From the NCBI GenBank assembly GCA_947465645.1, contig CANIBQ010000037.1, positions 1-48,772 on the forward strand: a stretch of 48,772 nt of DNA. Reading direction: 5' to 3'. The first letter of the stretch is position 1. Each line of letters starts with the position of its first letter. The notes beneath the pieces were generated by a model. That model was given only the letters and a program-made list of their open reading frames with translations. It was not told the origin of the DNA and did no database searches. Source of the DNA: Acidobacteriota bacterium (lineage in GTDB: Bacteria; Acidobacteriota; Vicinamibacteria; Vicinamibacterales; UBA2999). Both the position numbers and the translations under genes were made by a program. Positions 1 to 7,199 of the stretch are shown piece by piece.

Positions 1-10
1 GTCTTCCAGA

Positions 11-91
11 CGTACGTAGTGTCCGCCTTCAGGCGGACCTCCGATCTCGGCCTGTTAATCGCGGTCCGGCTAAAGCCGGACACTACGTACG
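11..91. repeat. REP-like nested inverted repeat
   Basis: Two small perfect stem-loops (GTCCGCCT/AGGCGGAC at 21-38 and GTCCGGCT/AGCCGGAC at 64-81) are embedded in a larger inverted repeat. The 15 bases at 11-25 are the exact reverse complement of 77-91. The layout is that of a REP/BIME-type intergenic palindrome pair. It lies downstream of the minus-strand TauE gene and carries no run of T, so it is not a clear intrinsic terminator. Copy number in the genome cannot be seen from one window. Confidence 0.7.
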
Positions 92-151
92 AATGGAATC
101 TGGGCCCTTGTAGCGAGGACCTTGTCAGGTCCGCGCGAGGGAGGTCAACCG

Positions 152-1027
152 TTATCGCGGAAGGGCAGAAGGCTGCACGGGGGCCTCGACCGGGCCGTGC
201 GGCACCGAAAAGAAGCGATAGAGCAGCCAGATATCGAGCAGGCCCACGCCGACCAGGACGAGATACGACGAAGGGCCCTCGACCAGCTTCAATTCATTCA
301 GCAGCCGCGAGACGCCGAACGCCACCACCCAGGCGTCGAAGCTCATCGTTATGCGCCTGAAGGTCTCGGCCTCCACCCGTTTGATGACGTAGGCGCCGAT
401 CGGGACGCCCACCATGATGCTCGGCACGATCCAGGGGATGAGGGCGATGCTGGTGAAGGTGAACAGGCCGGCGTACGCGTACGCCACCGCCGTCATGGAC
501 GACTCGGCCAGCCGAACGAGACCGAGCGCGGCCCGGAACTCCACCTTCGCCAGCCCCTGGTTGTTGAGCATGATCGCCAGCGGCGGGCCGGAAATCGTGG
601 TCACCGAGTAGAGCACCCCGAGACCGGAGCCGAATACCAGCGTCGCCGAACGCTCTGACCGGATTGGCCGCCGGTAGCCGGCCGCCTGCAGGAGGATCAA
701 CGGAAGCAACACGACGAGGGTGCCAAACCGCACCCATCCGGGATTGACCTGCGAGAGGATCGCCGTCCCGATGGCGATGCCCGGCACGAGTCCGATGATC
801 ATCGGCATCATGCGCCGCCACACGCTGGAGAATGCCTCGCGGTTGACCCACAGCACGTAGGCGTTCAGCACGACCTCGATCAACACGAGGGCGGGGTTGA
901 GCACGCGGTTCGACAGGAACAGCAGCGCCAGCGGCACCGTGATCGAGGAGAACCCGTACCCCAGCGCGCCGTTGACGACGGCCGCGAGCAGGGTGATGCC
1001 GGCGAGTGCGAGGGTGTAAGGATCCAT
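152..1027 (-). CDS. TauE/SafE family sulfite/organosulfonate exporter
   Basis: A 291-residue integral membrane protein with about eight hydrophobic segments and the two-half arrangement of the TauE/SafE (DUF81) family. It opens with a hydrophobic helix ending in a small-residue turn (NGALGYG), and the second half repeats such a turn near GSGLGVLYS. Family members export sulfite, sulfoacetate or related anions. It is 18 bp downstream of the TonB-dependent receptor on the same strand, and that gene follows the Rrf2 regulator, so the three probably form a sulfur-responsive operon divergent from cysDNH. Substrate direction (export or uptake) is not decided by sequence. Confidence 0.8.
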   Translation of the reverse strand: MDPYTLALAGITLLAAVVNGALGYGFSSITVPLALLFLSNRVLNPALVLIEVVLNAYVLWVNREAFSSVWRRMMPMIIGLVPGIAIGTAILSQVNPGWVRFGTLVVLLPLILLQAAGYRRPIRSERSATLVFGSGLGVLYSVTTISGPPLAIMLNNQGLAKVEFRAALGLVRLAESSMTAVAYAYAGLFTFTSIALIPWIVPSIMVGVPIGAYVIKRVEAETFRRITMSFDAWVVAFGVSRLLNELKLVEGPSSYLVLVGVGLLDIWLLYRFFSVPHGPVEAPVQPSALPR

Positions 1028-1045
1028 AGTCTAGAAAGAAAACAT

Positions 1046-2755
1046 TCAGCTCGACTTGAGCGTCACACGCATGGTGACGCCGACGGTTCTGGGATCGCCC
1101 GGCTGCCCGACGTACAGCCCGGTGTTGCCGGGCGCCGCCGAGAGCAGCTCGAGGTAATCCCTGTTCAGCAGGTTGCGGGACCACACCGACAGCGTCCACC
1201 CATCGGTCCACCGGAAGCCGACCCGCGCGTTCACAAGCGAATGGCCGTCCACGATCAGATACCGCGAGGCGCTCGCGCTCGATGAGAACGACGAGCGATA
1301 GCTGGTGTCGAGCGCGCCGAAGAACTCCCCCGGCCGCGCGAGGATGTTGCCCGGAACAATGTACTCGCCGCCGACCGATACCGCCCACTTCGAGATGCCG
1401 GGCAACATCGAGCCCGACACGTCCTTGAACTGCGGACCGCCGGTTTCCTCGAGCGGCGGCGGCGCGTCCGGGAACGACATGTAGCGTCCGTCGGTGTACG
1501 CCGCGTTCCCGTAGAACGACAGGCGTTTGTTCACCCTCGCGCTGCCGTCGAACTCCGCACCGCGCACGCGCACCTTCTCGGCATTGGCCAGATAGCCGCG
1601 CAGCACGCCCACGCCGGCGTTCACCACCTGCGCCTGGAAGTCCTTGATGGCAGTGTTGTAGACGGTGACGTTCGCCGTGACGCCGGGCAGCGGCTCGGTC
1701 TTGAGTCCGATCTCGACATGCCGCACGTCTTCCGGCTTGACGGTGGCCGCCGACAGCACGGGCTGATCGGCCGCATCGGTCGGCACGCCGTTGAGGTTGA
1801 GGCCGATCGACTTGAAGCCGGTCGCGTACGTCGCGTACGCGTTCACGGCGCGAGTGACTCGGTAGGCCGCCGTCATCTGACCAGACAGGTTGGTGTCGTC
1901 GACATCGGCGGTATAGCTCTGGGGCGCGAGGATGGATCGCTGCAGCGCGATCAGCGCGGCGTCGGCCGTCTGCAGTCCACCGTAGACCTGCTGGTCGAAG
2001 ACGACGTCCTTCTGGTCGTAGTTGAACCGGAGGCCGGGCAGCAGGCGCAGGCGGCGCGACACCGTCCACTCGGCCTGGCCGAAGGCCGCCGAGCCCTGCT
2101 CCTGCTTGAACGAGGGATCCGAATCGAGCGCCTGGCGGAAATAGAACGCGCCGGTGACGAAGTTGAAACGCGGAGAGACGACCCCGCTGTAGCGCACCTC
2201 CTGCGTCCATTGCTCCTGGTACGACGGCGCTGCGGAGATCGATGTCACGGGCACGCCGATGAAGTCGCGGTCGTTCGAGGGCTTCCAGTCCCAGAAGCGC
2301 CAGGCGGTCGTCGAGGTCAACCGGCCGCGGCCGATGGTCCAGTCAGCGTTGACCGACGCACCGCCGAGATCCTGATACGACCGCATCGGCGTATCAATGT
2401 CGGTGACCCGGTCGAACGCATTGAAGCTCGGCGCCACATAGCCGATGCTTGCCGCAATCTGCTCGTACTGCCGGTTCGCGGCGCGCAGCGTGGGCGCGAC
2501 GCCGGCGACCACCTGCGTGAAGCCTTCGGGACGCTGGCGAGTCTGGTCGCCGGTGACCGTGATGGCAACCGAACCGGTGGGCGTGAACAGCAACTGGCTC
2601 CTGATGCCCAGGTTATCGAGACCGTTCACGTCGTCCTGCGTACGGGTGTTGAGCAGCGTGACGCCGCTGATCGTGCCGGTGGCGGTCTGCGCGGCCGGGA
2701 CGGCCGCATGGGCAATGAGAATCAGGAATGCAGTGACAAACGTCTTGAATGACAT
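1046..2755 (-). CDS. TonB-dependent receptor barrel lacking its plug domain
   Basis: The ATG at 2755 is preceded by a good ribosome site (GGGAGAAG, 5 nt spacing), so it is preferred over an upstream ATG at 2797. The product (569 residues) has a signal peptide ending near AAQTATGT. It then passes within about ten residues into sequence typical of the start of the beta-barrel (LLNTRTQDDVNGLDNLG), followed by barrel strands to the C-terminus, which ends in alternating hydrophobic residues (VTMRVTLKSS). The roughly 110-residue plug and the TonB box expected between signal and barrel are absent; full-length family members are usually 750-850 residues. The reading frame stays open, so the loss is in frame. 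It may be a decayed receptor, an open porin-like derivative, or an assembly artefact. The operon context suggests a sulfur compound as substrate. Confidence 0.75.
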   Translation of the reverse strand: MSFKTFVTAFLILIAHAAVPAAQTATGTISGVTLLNTRTQDDVNGLDNLGIRSQLLFTPTGSVAITVTGDQTRQRPEGFTQVVAGVAPTLRAANRQYEQIAASIGYVAPSFNAFDRVTDIDTPMRSYQDLGGASVNADWTIGRGRLTSTTAWRFWDWKPSNDRDFIGVPVTSISAAPSYQEQWTQEVRYSGVVSPRFNFVTGAFYFRQALDSDPSFKQEQGSAAFGQAEWTVSRRLRLLPGLRFNYDQKDVVFDQQVYGGLQTADAALIALQRSILAPQSYTADVDDTNLSGQMTAAYRVTRAVNAYATYATGFKSIGLNLNGVPTDAADQPVLSAATVKPEDVRHVEIGLKTEPLPGVTANVTVYNTAIKDFQAQVVNAGVGVLRGYLANAEKVRVRGAEFDGSARVNKRLSFYGNAAYTDGRYMSFPDAPPPLEETGGPQFKDVSGSMLPGISKWAVSVGGEYIVPGNILARPGEFFGALDTSYRSSFSSSASASRYLIVDGHSLVNARVGFRWTDGWTLSVWSRNLLNRDYLELLSAAPGNTGLYVGQPGDPRTVGVTMRVTLKSS

Positions 2756-2943
2756 CGAATCTTCTCCCACAAAGCGACCGTCGGTCGCGAACACCAACCA
2801 CTCGAACGGACATCTGCCGGCCGAACGATTGGTGGGGAGAAGCGGACTGGAAGGATTACTCTGGCTGACCTCTCACCGACGAATCGTCGGCCCGATACAT
2901 GCGCATCGACAACAACAACAGCGGGTGCGGGTATCGGTCATGG

Positions 2944-3366
2944 TCACAGGCTCAGTCTTCCGTTGATATCTGCGAGGGTCGTGTTATCGAGAATCTTCGC
3001 GGTGGCGTCGCGCACTTCCTTCATCGCCACCCTTACACCGCAGCTCGTCTCATCGACGCACTCGGCGCACTTCATATACGCGGTCTGGCTCACACAGGGG
3101 ACCGCGGCCAGCGGTCCCTCCAGCACCCGAATCACGGCGCCGAAGGTGATCTCTTCGGGTTTCCGCCGCAGGAAATACCCGCCGCCCTTCCCCTTCCGGC
3201 TGTCCACCACGCCGTGGCGCTTCAGCTCCAGGAGAATCGCCTCGAGGAACTTCTTCGGAATCGCGTCTCGTTCCGCCAGCTCGGAGATGAGGATGGGTCC
3301 GCGAGACCCTTCCCGTGCGAGCGTCAGGAGGGCCTTCAGCCCGTACTTCGACTTCCTCGACAGCAC
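2944..3366 (-). CDS. Rrf2 family regulator of sulfur assimilation
   Basis: A 140-residue Rrf2 protein starting at a GTG (3366). The winged helix-turn-helix covers about residues 1-85, with the wing motif KGKGGGYFLRR. Four cysteines follow at about 91, 100, 103 and 109, in the region where IscR holds its Fe-S cluster, but with different spacing. They could bind a cluster or sense thiols. Rrf2 members such as CymR and IscR control cysteine synthesis and Fe-S genes. This gene is divergent from the cysDNH transcript, and the intergenic inverted repeat at 3374-3396 begins 7 bp from its start, so autoregulation and control of the cys operon are both likely. No Shine-Dalgarno is visible; the mRNA may be leaderless. 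Confidence 0.88.
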   Translation of the reverse strand: MLSRKSKYGLKALLTLAREGSRGPILISELAERDAIPKKFLEAILLELKRHGVVDSRKGKGGGYFLRRKPEEITFGAVIRVLEGPLAAVPCVSQTAYMKCAECVDETSCGVRVAMKEVRDATAKILDNTTLADINGRLSL

Positions 3367-3373
3367 GCGCCAA

Positions 3374-3396
3374 TAGTCTACTCAACCGATAGACTA
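3374..3396. promoter_or_regulatory. Putative Rrf2 operator (inverted repeat)
   Basis: TAGTCTA, nine bases, then TAGACTA forms a perfect 7-bp inverted repeat between the divergent Rrf2 and cys transcripts. The left arm contains the TAGACT -10 candidate of the Rrf2 promoter (read on the minus strand), and the right arm lies upstream of the TACAAT -10 candidate of the cys transcript. That placement suits a regulator that represses itself and modulates cysDNH. Binding itself is inferred. Confidence 0.6.
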
Positions 3397-3405
3397 AATC
3401 GTCAA
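3375..3405 (-). promoter_or_regulatory. Putative promoter of the Rrf2 gene
   Basis: On the minus strand TTGACG (3405-3400) and TAGACT (3380-3375) are spaced by 19 bp. The predicted start of transcription falls within a few bases of the GTG at 3366, so translation may be leaderless. The long spacer and the overlap with the inverted repeat suggest regulated use. Confidence 0.4.
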
Positions 3406-3416
3406 GCTCTTTCTGC

Positions 3417-3422
3417 TACAAT
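3417..3422 (+). promoter_or_regulatory. -10 element of the cys leader transcript
   Basis: TACAAT matches the -10 consensus at five of six positions. No good -35 box is present at 16-18 bp spacing; that space is occupied by the right arm of the inverted repeat, which fits an activator-dependent promoter. Transcription would begin near 3429-3431, right at the GTG of the leader ORF. Confidence 0.45.
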
Positions 3423-3431
3423 CCCGACATC

Positions 3432-3518
3432 GTGTTTCCCGGAGCTTGCCCGACCTGCGCGTGTTGTTGTACCAAGACCATCGAGGTCTTCGCGCTCTCG
3501 GTCCAGTTGTTGGGGTAA
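3432..3518 (+). CDS. Cysteine-rich leader peptide (putative attenuator uORF)
   Basis: A 28-codon ORF from GTG (3432) to TAA (3516-3518). It codes five cysteines within eight residues (CPTCACCC, codons 6-13), including three consecutive TGT codons. It lies just downstream of a TACAAT -10 and 34 bp upstream of an intrinsic terminator that directly precedes cysD. GTG is the only start after the in-frame stop at 3390. No Shine-Dalgarno is visible and the predicted transcript start is 1-3 nt upstream, so the mRNA is probably leaderless here. Clustered codons for the pathway's end product before a terminator are the hallmark of amino-acid attenuation (known for trp, his and leu, and for cysteine uORFs in Actinobacteria). 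Residues 14-28 show nothing notable. Translation is inferred. Confidence 0.72.
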   Translation: MFPGACPTCACCCTKTIEVFALSVQLLG

Positions 3519-3552
3519 ACGCCGAATAAACCCATAAACACGCAAGAGATCG

Positions 3553-3581
3553 AAGCCCGGGACATCCTCCCGGGCTTTTTT
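3553..3581 (+). terminator. Intrinsic terminator in the cysD leader (attenuator)
   Basis: A perfect 10-bp stem (AAGCCCGGGA at 3553-3562 with TCCCGGGCTT at 3568-3577), loop of five bases, and a run of six T (3576-3581). It ends 6 bp before the first possible cysD start, so it must act on the cys transcript itself. The 5' arm can instead pair with TCCCGG-A-GCTT at 3437-3447 inside the leader ORF (ten pairs, one bulged A), which would be an antiterminator. Which state low cysteine favours cannot be settled by eye. Confidence 0.82.
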
Positions 3582-3587
3582 GTTTCT

Positions 3588-4568
3588 ATGTCCATTGTTG
3601 TTGACGGAGGCGTGAAGGCCTCCGACTACCGAACCGACCACGAGGCGGCGCCACTCCCCGACGTGATGCCGAGGCTCGACCACCTGCGCGCGCTCGAGGC
3701 CGAGAGCATCCACATCCTCCGCGAGCTGGTCGCCGAGTTCGAGCGCCCGGTGATGCTCTATTCCATCGGCAAAGACTCCTCCGTGATGCTTCGGCTGGCG
3801 CAGAAGGCGTTCTACCCGGGGCCGATCCCGTTTCCGCTGCTGCACGTCGACACCACCTACAAGTTCCGCGAGATGATCGAGTTCCGCGACGAGATGGCCA
3901 GGTCCGTCGGCGCGCGCCTGATCGTCCACACCAACGAGGAAGCCATCAGCGACGGCACGCAGCCATTCGCCGTCGGCACGCAGCGCTGCTGCGGCCTGCT
4001 GAAAACGAAGGCGCTGCTCGACGCGCTGCAGGCAGGCAACTTCGACGCCGCCATTGGCGGCGCCCGCCGCGACGAGGAACGCTCCCGCGCGAAAGAGCGC
4101 GTCTTTTCGGTGCGCGACGCCAATGGCCAGTGGGATCCCAAGCGCCAGCGTCCCGAGCTCTGGAACCTGCTCAACGCCAAGCTCCGGCCCGGCGAAAGCA
4201 TCCGCGTCTTCCCGCTCTCCAACTGGACGGAGATCGACGTCTGGCAATACATCCACGTCGAACGGATCCCGATCGTCCCTCTCTACTACGCGAAGGATCG
4301 CGAGGTCATCGTCCGCGGCAACTCACTGATCGTCCAGGAACAGCCGTTCGTCGTGACGATGCCCGGTGAGAAGCCGCAGGTACTGAAGTGCCGCATGCGC
4401 TCGCTCGGCTGCTCGCCCTGCACCGGCGCCATCAGGTCCGAGGCCGACACCGTGCCGAAGATCATCGAAGAGCTGATCTCCACGCGCCAGTCCGAGCGCC
4501 AGCTGCGCATCATCGACCACGACCAGGACGCCTCGATGGAGATGAAGAAGCGCGAGGGATATTTCTAG
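3588..4568 (+). CDS. cysD: Sulfate adenylyltransferase subunit 2 (CysD)
   Basis: The catalytic subunit of heterodimeric ATP sulfurylase, which makes APS from sulfate and ATP with GTP hydrolysis by CysN. The PP-loop [10 protein letters not shown] is at about residues 58-67, followed by the family's [10 protein letters not shown] and [16 protein letters not shown] motifs and the [13 protein letters not shown] segment near the C-terminus, ending in KKREGYF as CysD proteins do. The first ATG (3588) abuts the terminator and has no Shine-Dalgarno. Family alignments would begin near [14 protein letters not shown], so the ATG at 3666 is an alternative start (about 300 residues, the usual length). The 26 extra N-terminal residues carry no known motif. 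A GGAGGC/GCCTCC hairpin sits at 3606-3623. Confidence 0.95.
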   Translation: MSIVVDGGVKASDYRTDHEAAPLPDVMPRLDHLRALEAESIHILRELVAEFERPVMLYSIGKDSSVMLRLAQKAFYPGPIPFPLLHVDTTYKFREMIEFRDEMARSVGARLIVHTNEEAISDGTQPFAVGTQRCCGLLKTKALLDALQAGNFDAAIGGARRDEERSRAKERVFSVRDANGQWDPKRQRPELWNLLNAKLRPGESIRVFPLSNWTEIDVWQYIHVERIPIVPLYYAKDREVIVRGNSLIVQEQPFVVTMPGEKPQVLKCRMRSLGCSPCTGAIRSEADTVPKIIEELISTRQSERQLRIIDHDQDASMEMKKREGYF

Positions 4569-4725
4569 TGCACGGTGCAGGTGTACTTGTGCAATGTGCA
4601 TGTGCACGTGTGCAACGTGCGGGTGCTACGTGCAACGTGCCAAGTGCGGAGTGCGCACCCGCACCGTGCACCTGCACCCTGCACCCTGCACTCGCACTCT
4701 GCACATTGCACCTGCACCCTGAACA
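4569..4725 (+). repeat. TGCA-rich imperfect inverted repeat between cysD and cysN
   Basis: The 178-bp gap between cysD and cysN is built almost entirely of GTGCA units in its left half and TGCAC units in its right half, spaced about 5-9 bp. GTGCAATGTGCA (4589-4600) is the exact reverse complement of 4700-4711, and the arms meet near 4650 (GTGCGG...CCGCAC). A transcript through it would fold into a long interrupted hairpin. It lies inside what should be one operon, so it may reduce or stabilise the downstream message. No repeat-spacer regularity of a CRISPR array is seen. Confidence 0.75.
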
Positions 4726-4746
4726 CGTCAACGGGATGGCCTCCTA

Positions 4747-6054
4747 ATGTCCGGATTACTTCGCATCTGCACCGCCGGCAGCGTGGACGACGGGAAGAGC
4801 ACGCTCATCGGGCGTCTGCTGCACGACTCGCAGTCGGTGTACGAGGACCAGGTGCACTCGGTCAAGGCCGCATCCAGGAACCGCGGCGTCGGCGCGATCG
4901 ACTTTTCGCTGTTTACCGACGGCCTGAAGGCCGAGCGCGAGCAGGGGATCACGATTGACGTGGCGTACCGCTACTTCGCGACCGCGCGCCGCAAGTTCAT
5001 CCTCGCCGACACGCCCGGCCACGAGCAGTACACGCGCAACATGGCGACCGGCGCCTCGACGGCCGACGTCGCGATCCTGCTGGTGGACGCGCAGCAGGGC
5101 GTCAAGGTGCAGTCGCGCCGCCACGCGCGCATCGCGTCGCTGCTCGGCATCAGGGATTTCGTGCTCGCCGTCAACAAGATGGACCTGGTCGATTTCGACC
5201 GTGAGATCTTCGACGGCATCTCCGAGGAATTCGGGGAGATCCTCGCCGGCGCGCGCTTCCATGCGATCCCGATGAGCGCGCTGGGCGGCGACAACGTCAT
5301 CACGCGAAGCGACCGGACTCCGTGGTTCACCGGTCAAAGCCTGCTCGACTTCCTCGAGACGGTCCAGGTCACGCGCGACCTCACGGCCCTGCCCTTCCGG
5401 TTTCCCGTGCAGTTGGTGATGCGTCCGGATCGGGAATTCCGCGGATACGCGGGCCAGATTGCCTCCGGCCGCGTCCGCGTCGGCGATCGCATCACCGCCT
5501 GGCCCTCGGGCCGCTCGGCCCACGTCAGGCGCATCGTCACCTACGACGGCGACCTCGACCTGGCGTACGCGCCGATGTCGGTGACGCTGGTGCTCGACGA
5601 CGAGATCGACATCAGCCGGGGAGATACGCTGGCGGCCGAGCCTCCGCATGTCGCCAGCCAGTTCGAGGCCGAAGTGGTGTGGATGGACGAGCGGCCGCTC
5701 GATCCGGCCCGTGTCTACCTCCTGAAGCACTCGACGCGCACGGTGACGGCTGAGCTCAGCCACCCGCTGCTGATGAATCAAATCGAAGCGGTGACCGTAT
5801 CGACGTCGCGGCCGCTCGTCTTCGATCGGTACGAGACCAACCGGGTGACCGGCAGCTTCATCCTTGTCGACCCGGCGACGCAGTTCACCGCCGGCGCGGG
5901 GATGATTACCAGCGCCATGCGAGACGACGCCGCCGCGGCCGTGGTCGCGCCGGTGAGCGCGGCCGAGCGGCTTGCGCTGATGGCGCGGCGCGCGGGCTCC
6001 GACGCCGAGGCGGTGGAAGCGGTCCGGAAGGCGCTCGAAGAGCTGCTGACATGA
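4747..6054 (+). CDS. cysN: Sulfate adenylyltransferase subunit 1 (CysN GTPase)
   Basis: The GTPase subunit of ATP sulfurylase (435 residues). It has the translation-factor G motifs: P-loop GSVDDGKST near residues 10-18, [12 protein letters not shown] near 88-99 and NKMD near 142-145, followed by the two EF-Tu-like beta-barrel domains. The length fits stand-alone CysN; there is no C-terminal APS kinase (CysC) extension, and no cysC is found elsewhere in the window. That agrees with the APS-reductase features of the next gene. It overlaps cysH by 4 bp (ATGA), indicating translational coupling, while a long inverted repeat separates it from cysD. Confidence 0.96.
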   Translation: MSGLLRICTAGSVDDGKSTLIGRLLHDSQSVYEDQVHSVKAASRNRGVGAIDFSLFTDGLKAEREQGITIDVAYRYFATARRKFILADTPGHEQYTRNMATGASTADVAILLVDAQQGVKVQSRRHARIASLLGIRDFVLAVNKMDLVDFDREIFDGISEEFGEILAGARFHAIPMSALGGDNVITRSDRTPWFTGQSLLDFLETVQVTRDLTALPFRFPVQLVMRPDREFRGYAGQIASGRVRVGDRITAWPSGRSAHVRRIVTYDGDLDLAYAPMSVTLVLDDEIDISRGDTLAAEPPHVASQFEAEVVWMDERPLDPARVYLLKHSTRTVTAELSHPLLMNQIEAVTVSTSRPLVFDRYETNRVTGSFILVDPATQFTAGAGMITSAMRDDAAAAVVAPVSAAERLALMARRAGSDAEAVEAVRKALEELLT

Positions 6055-6785
6055 CCGTGGCGCTCGACCTGGCCACCCTGCCGGCGGTCGCCGCCAGCTA
6101 CGCGTCGCGCGAGCCGCAGGAGATCCTCGCGCTGGCGCTCGAAGCGTATTCGCCCGACATCGGCATCTCGTTCAGCGGCGCCGAGGATGTGGTGCTCATC
6201 GACATGGCCGCCGCGATCGGACGGCCCTTCTCGGTGTTCTCGCTCGATACGGGGCGCCTGCACCCCGAGACCTACCAATTCATCGAAAAGGTCCGCGCCC
6301 GCTACGGGATCGCGATCGAGACGATGTTCCCGCGGCCGGAGTCGGTGGAGGCCCTGGTGCGGGAGAAGGGCTTGTTTTCGTTCTACGCCGACGGCCACAA
6401 GGAATGCTGCGGCATCCGCAAGGTCGAACCGCTGATGCGCGCGCTCGCGCCGCTGCGGTCGTGGGTCACCGGCCAGCGCAAGGATCAAAGCCCCGGGACT
6501 CGCGCCGATGTCCCCGTGCTTCAGCTCGATCGCACGTTCGGCACGCCGGAGCGGCCGCTGGTGAAGGTGAATCCTCTGAGCTTCTGGACGTCGCAGCAGG
6601 TATGGACCTATATCAGGGAGCACGACGTCCCGTACAATTCGCTGCACGATCGAGGCTTCGTCTCGATTGGCTGCGAGCCCTGCACGCGACCGACCAACCC
6701 TGGCCAGCATGAGCGCGCCGGGCGCTGGTGGTGGGAAGAGGAAACGAAGAAAGAGTGCGGGCTGCACGCGGCCAACACCCGCTAG
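6051..6785 (+). CDS. cysH: Adenylyl-sulfate (APS) reductase CysH
   Basis: Assimilatory reduction of APS to sulfite (244 residues). The PP-loop-type nucleotide site is at [11 protein letters not shown]. The two cysteine pairs that ligate the [4Fe-4S] cluster of APS-type enzymes are present: KECCGIRK near residue 118 and GCEPCT near 207. The catalytic C-terminal cysteine is in KECGLH close to the end. Enterobacterial PAPS reductases lack the cluster pairs, so this enzyme should use APS directly. It is coupled to cysN through an ATGA overlap. Sulfite reductase genes are not in the window. Confidence 0.94.
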   Translation: MTVALDLATLPAVAASYASREPQEILALALEAYSPDIGISFSGAEDVVLIDMAAAIGRPFSVFSLDTGRLHPETYQFIEKVRARYGIAIETMFPRPESVEALVREKGLFSFYADGHKECCGIRKVEPLMRALAPLRSWVTGQRKDQSPGTRADVPVLQLDRTFGTPERPLVKVNPLSFWTSQQVWTYIREHDVPYNSLHDRGFVSIGCEPCTRPTNPGQHERAGRWWWEEETKKECGLHAANTR

Positions 6786-6801
6786 GGTCCGGCCGGTCCG
6801 T

Positions 6802-7140
6802 TCAGATGCCCCCGATGTCGTCGGGATCGATTGAACCCGCTTCCTCGGTCGGCGTCACGCTCGTGTCGAAACGCTCGCGGACAAGCTGAAGCACGCTTCC
6901 GTAGGTGGCTTCCCCGCGCTCGTCCCGCACGACGAAGAACGGCGCGCGCTCGATGCCGTGCCTCCGCCCGAGTGCCATACCGGGACTCGCCAGGTCGTTT
7001 TCGTCGGCCCACACGATCTCATCGATCCTGGACCACAGACCGCGCGACTGCAGGTGGGCGGTCGCTTCCTGACACTTGCGGCATTCCGCCCCGTCAGCAA
7101 GCCGTTTCTTGACCATTGTGATGTGCATCGTCGTGATCAT
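6802..7140 (-). CDS. Small CxxC thioredoxin/glutaredoxin-like protein
   Basis: A 112-residue cytoplasmic protein with a redox-type CxxC (ECRKC, residues 19-23) after a short beta strand (MHITMVKK), and the family's cis-proline segment at RAPFFVV near residue 66. The fold is therefore thioredoxin-like, closer to glutaredoxin/NrdH in size. The C-terminus is acidic (SIDPDDIGG). It converges on cysH with a 16-bp gap; APS reductase needs a dithiol donor, so it could serve the neighbouring enzyme, but that is inference from position. Starts at 7140, 7128 and 7116 are all possible and none has a strong ribosome site. A longer open frame upstream is only a shadow of the hydrolase gene. Confidence 0.75.
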   Translation of the reverse strand: MITTMHITMVKKRLADGAECRKCQEATAHLQSRGLWSRIDEIVWADENDLASPGMALGRRHGIERAPFFVVRDERGEATYGSVLQLVRERFDTSVTPTEEAGSIDPDDIGGI

Positions 7141-7199
7141 TCTACGCGTCAGAGTAAGACGCTCTGACAACTGACAACCGGCAACTGATGTCCTGGTTC

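Noticed and set aside
294..2210. A 638-codon open frame on the minus strand spanning the TauE and receptor genes
   Set aside because: It is a different frame of the same strand with Arg/Gly/Ala-rich, low-complexity sequence; the receptor and exporter frames carry recognisable domains.
3413..3587. SAM or other metabolite riboswitch upstream of cysD
   Set aside because: No conserved riboswitch core could be recognised; the Cys-codon ORF and terminator explain the leader better.
3606..3623. GGAGG as ribosome site for a GTG at 3612 in cysD
   Set aside because: The spacing is one base, too short for use, and the sequence sits in a small hairpin; the start remains 3588 or 3666.
4569..4725. CRISPR array in the TGCA-rich spacer
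   Set aside because: No constant direct repeat with unique spacers; the words are degenerate and arranged as an inverted repeat.
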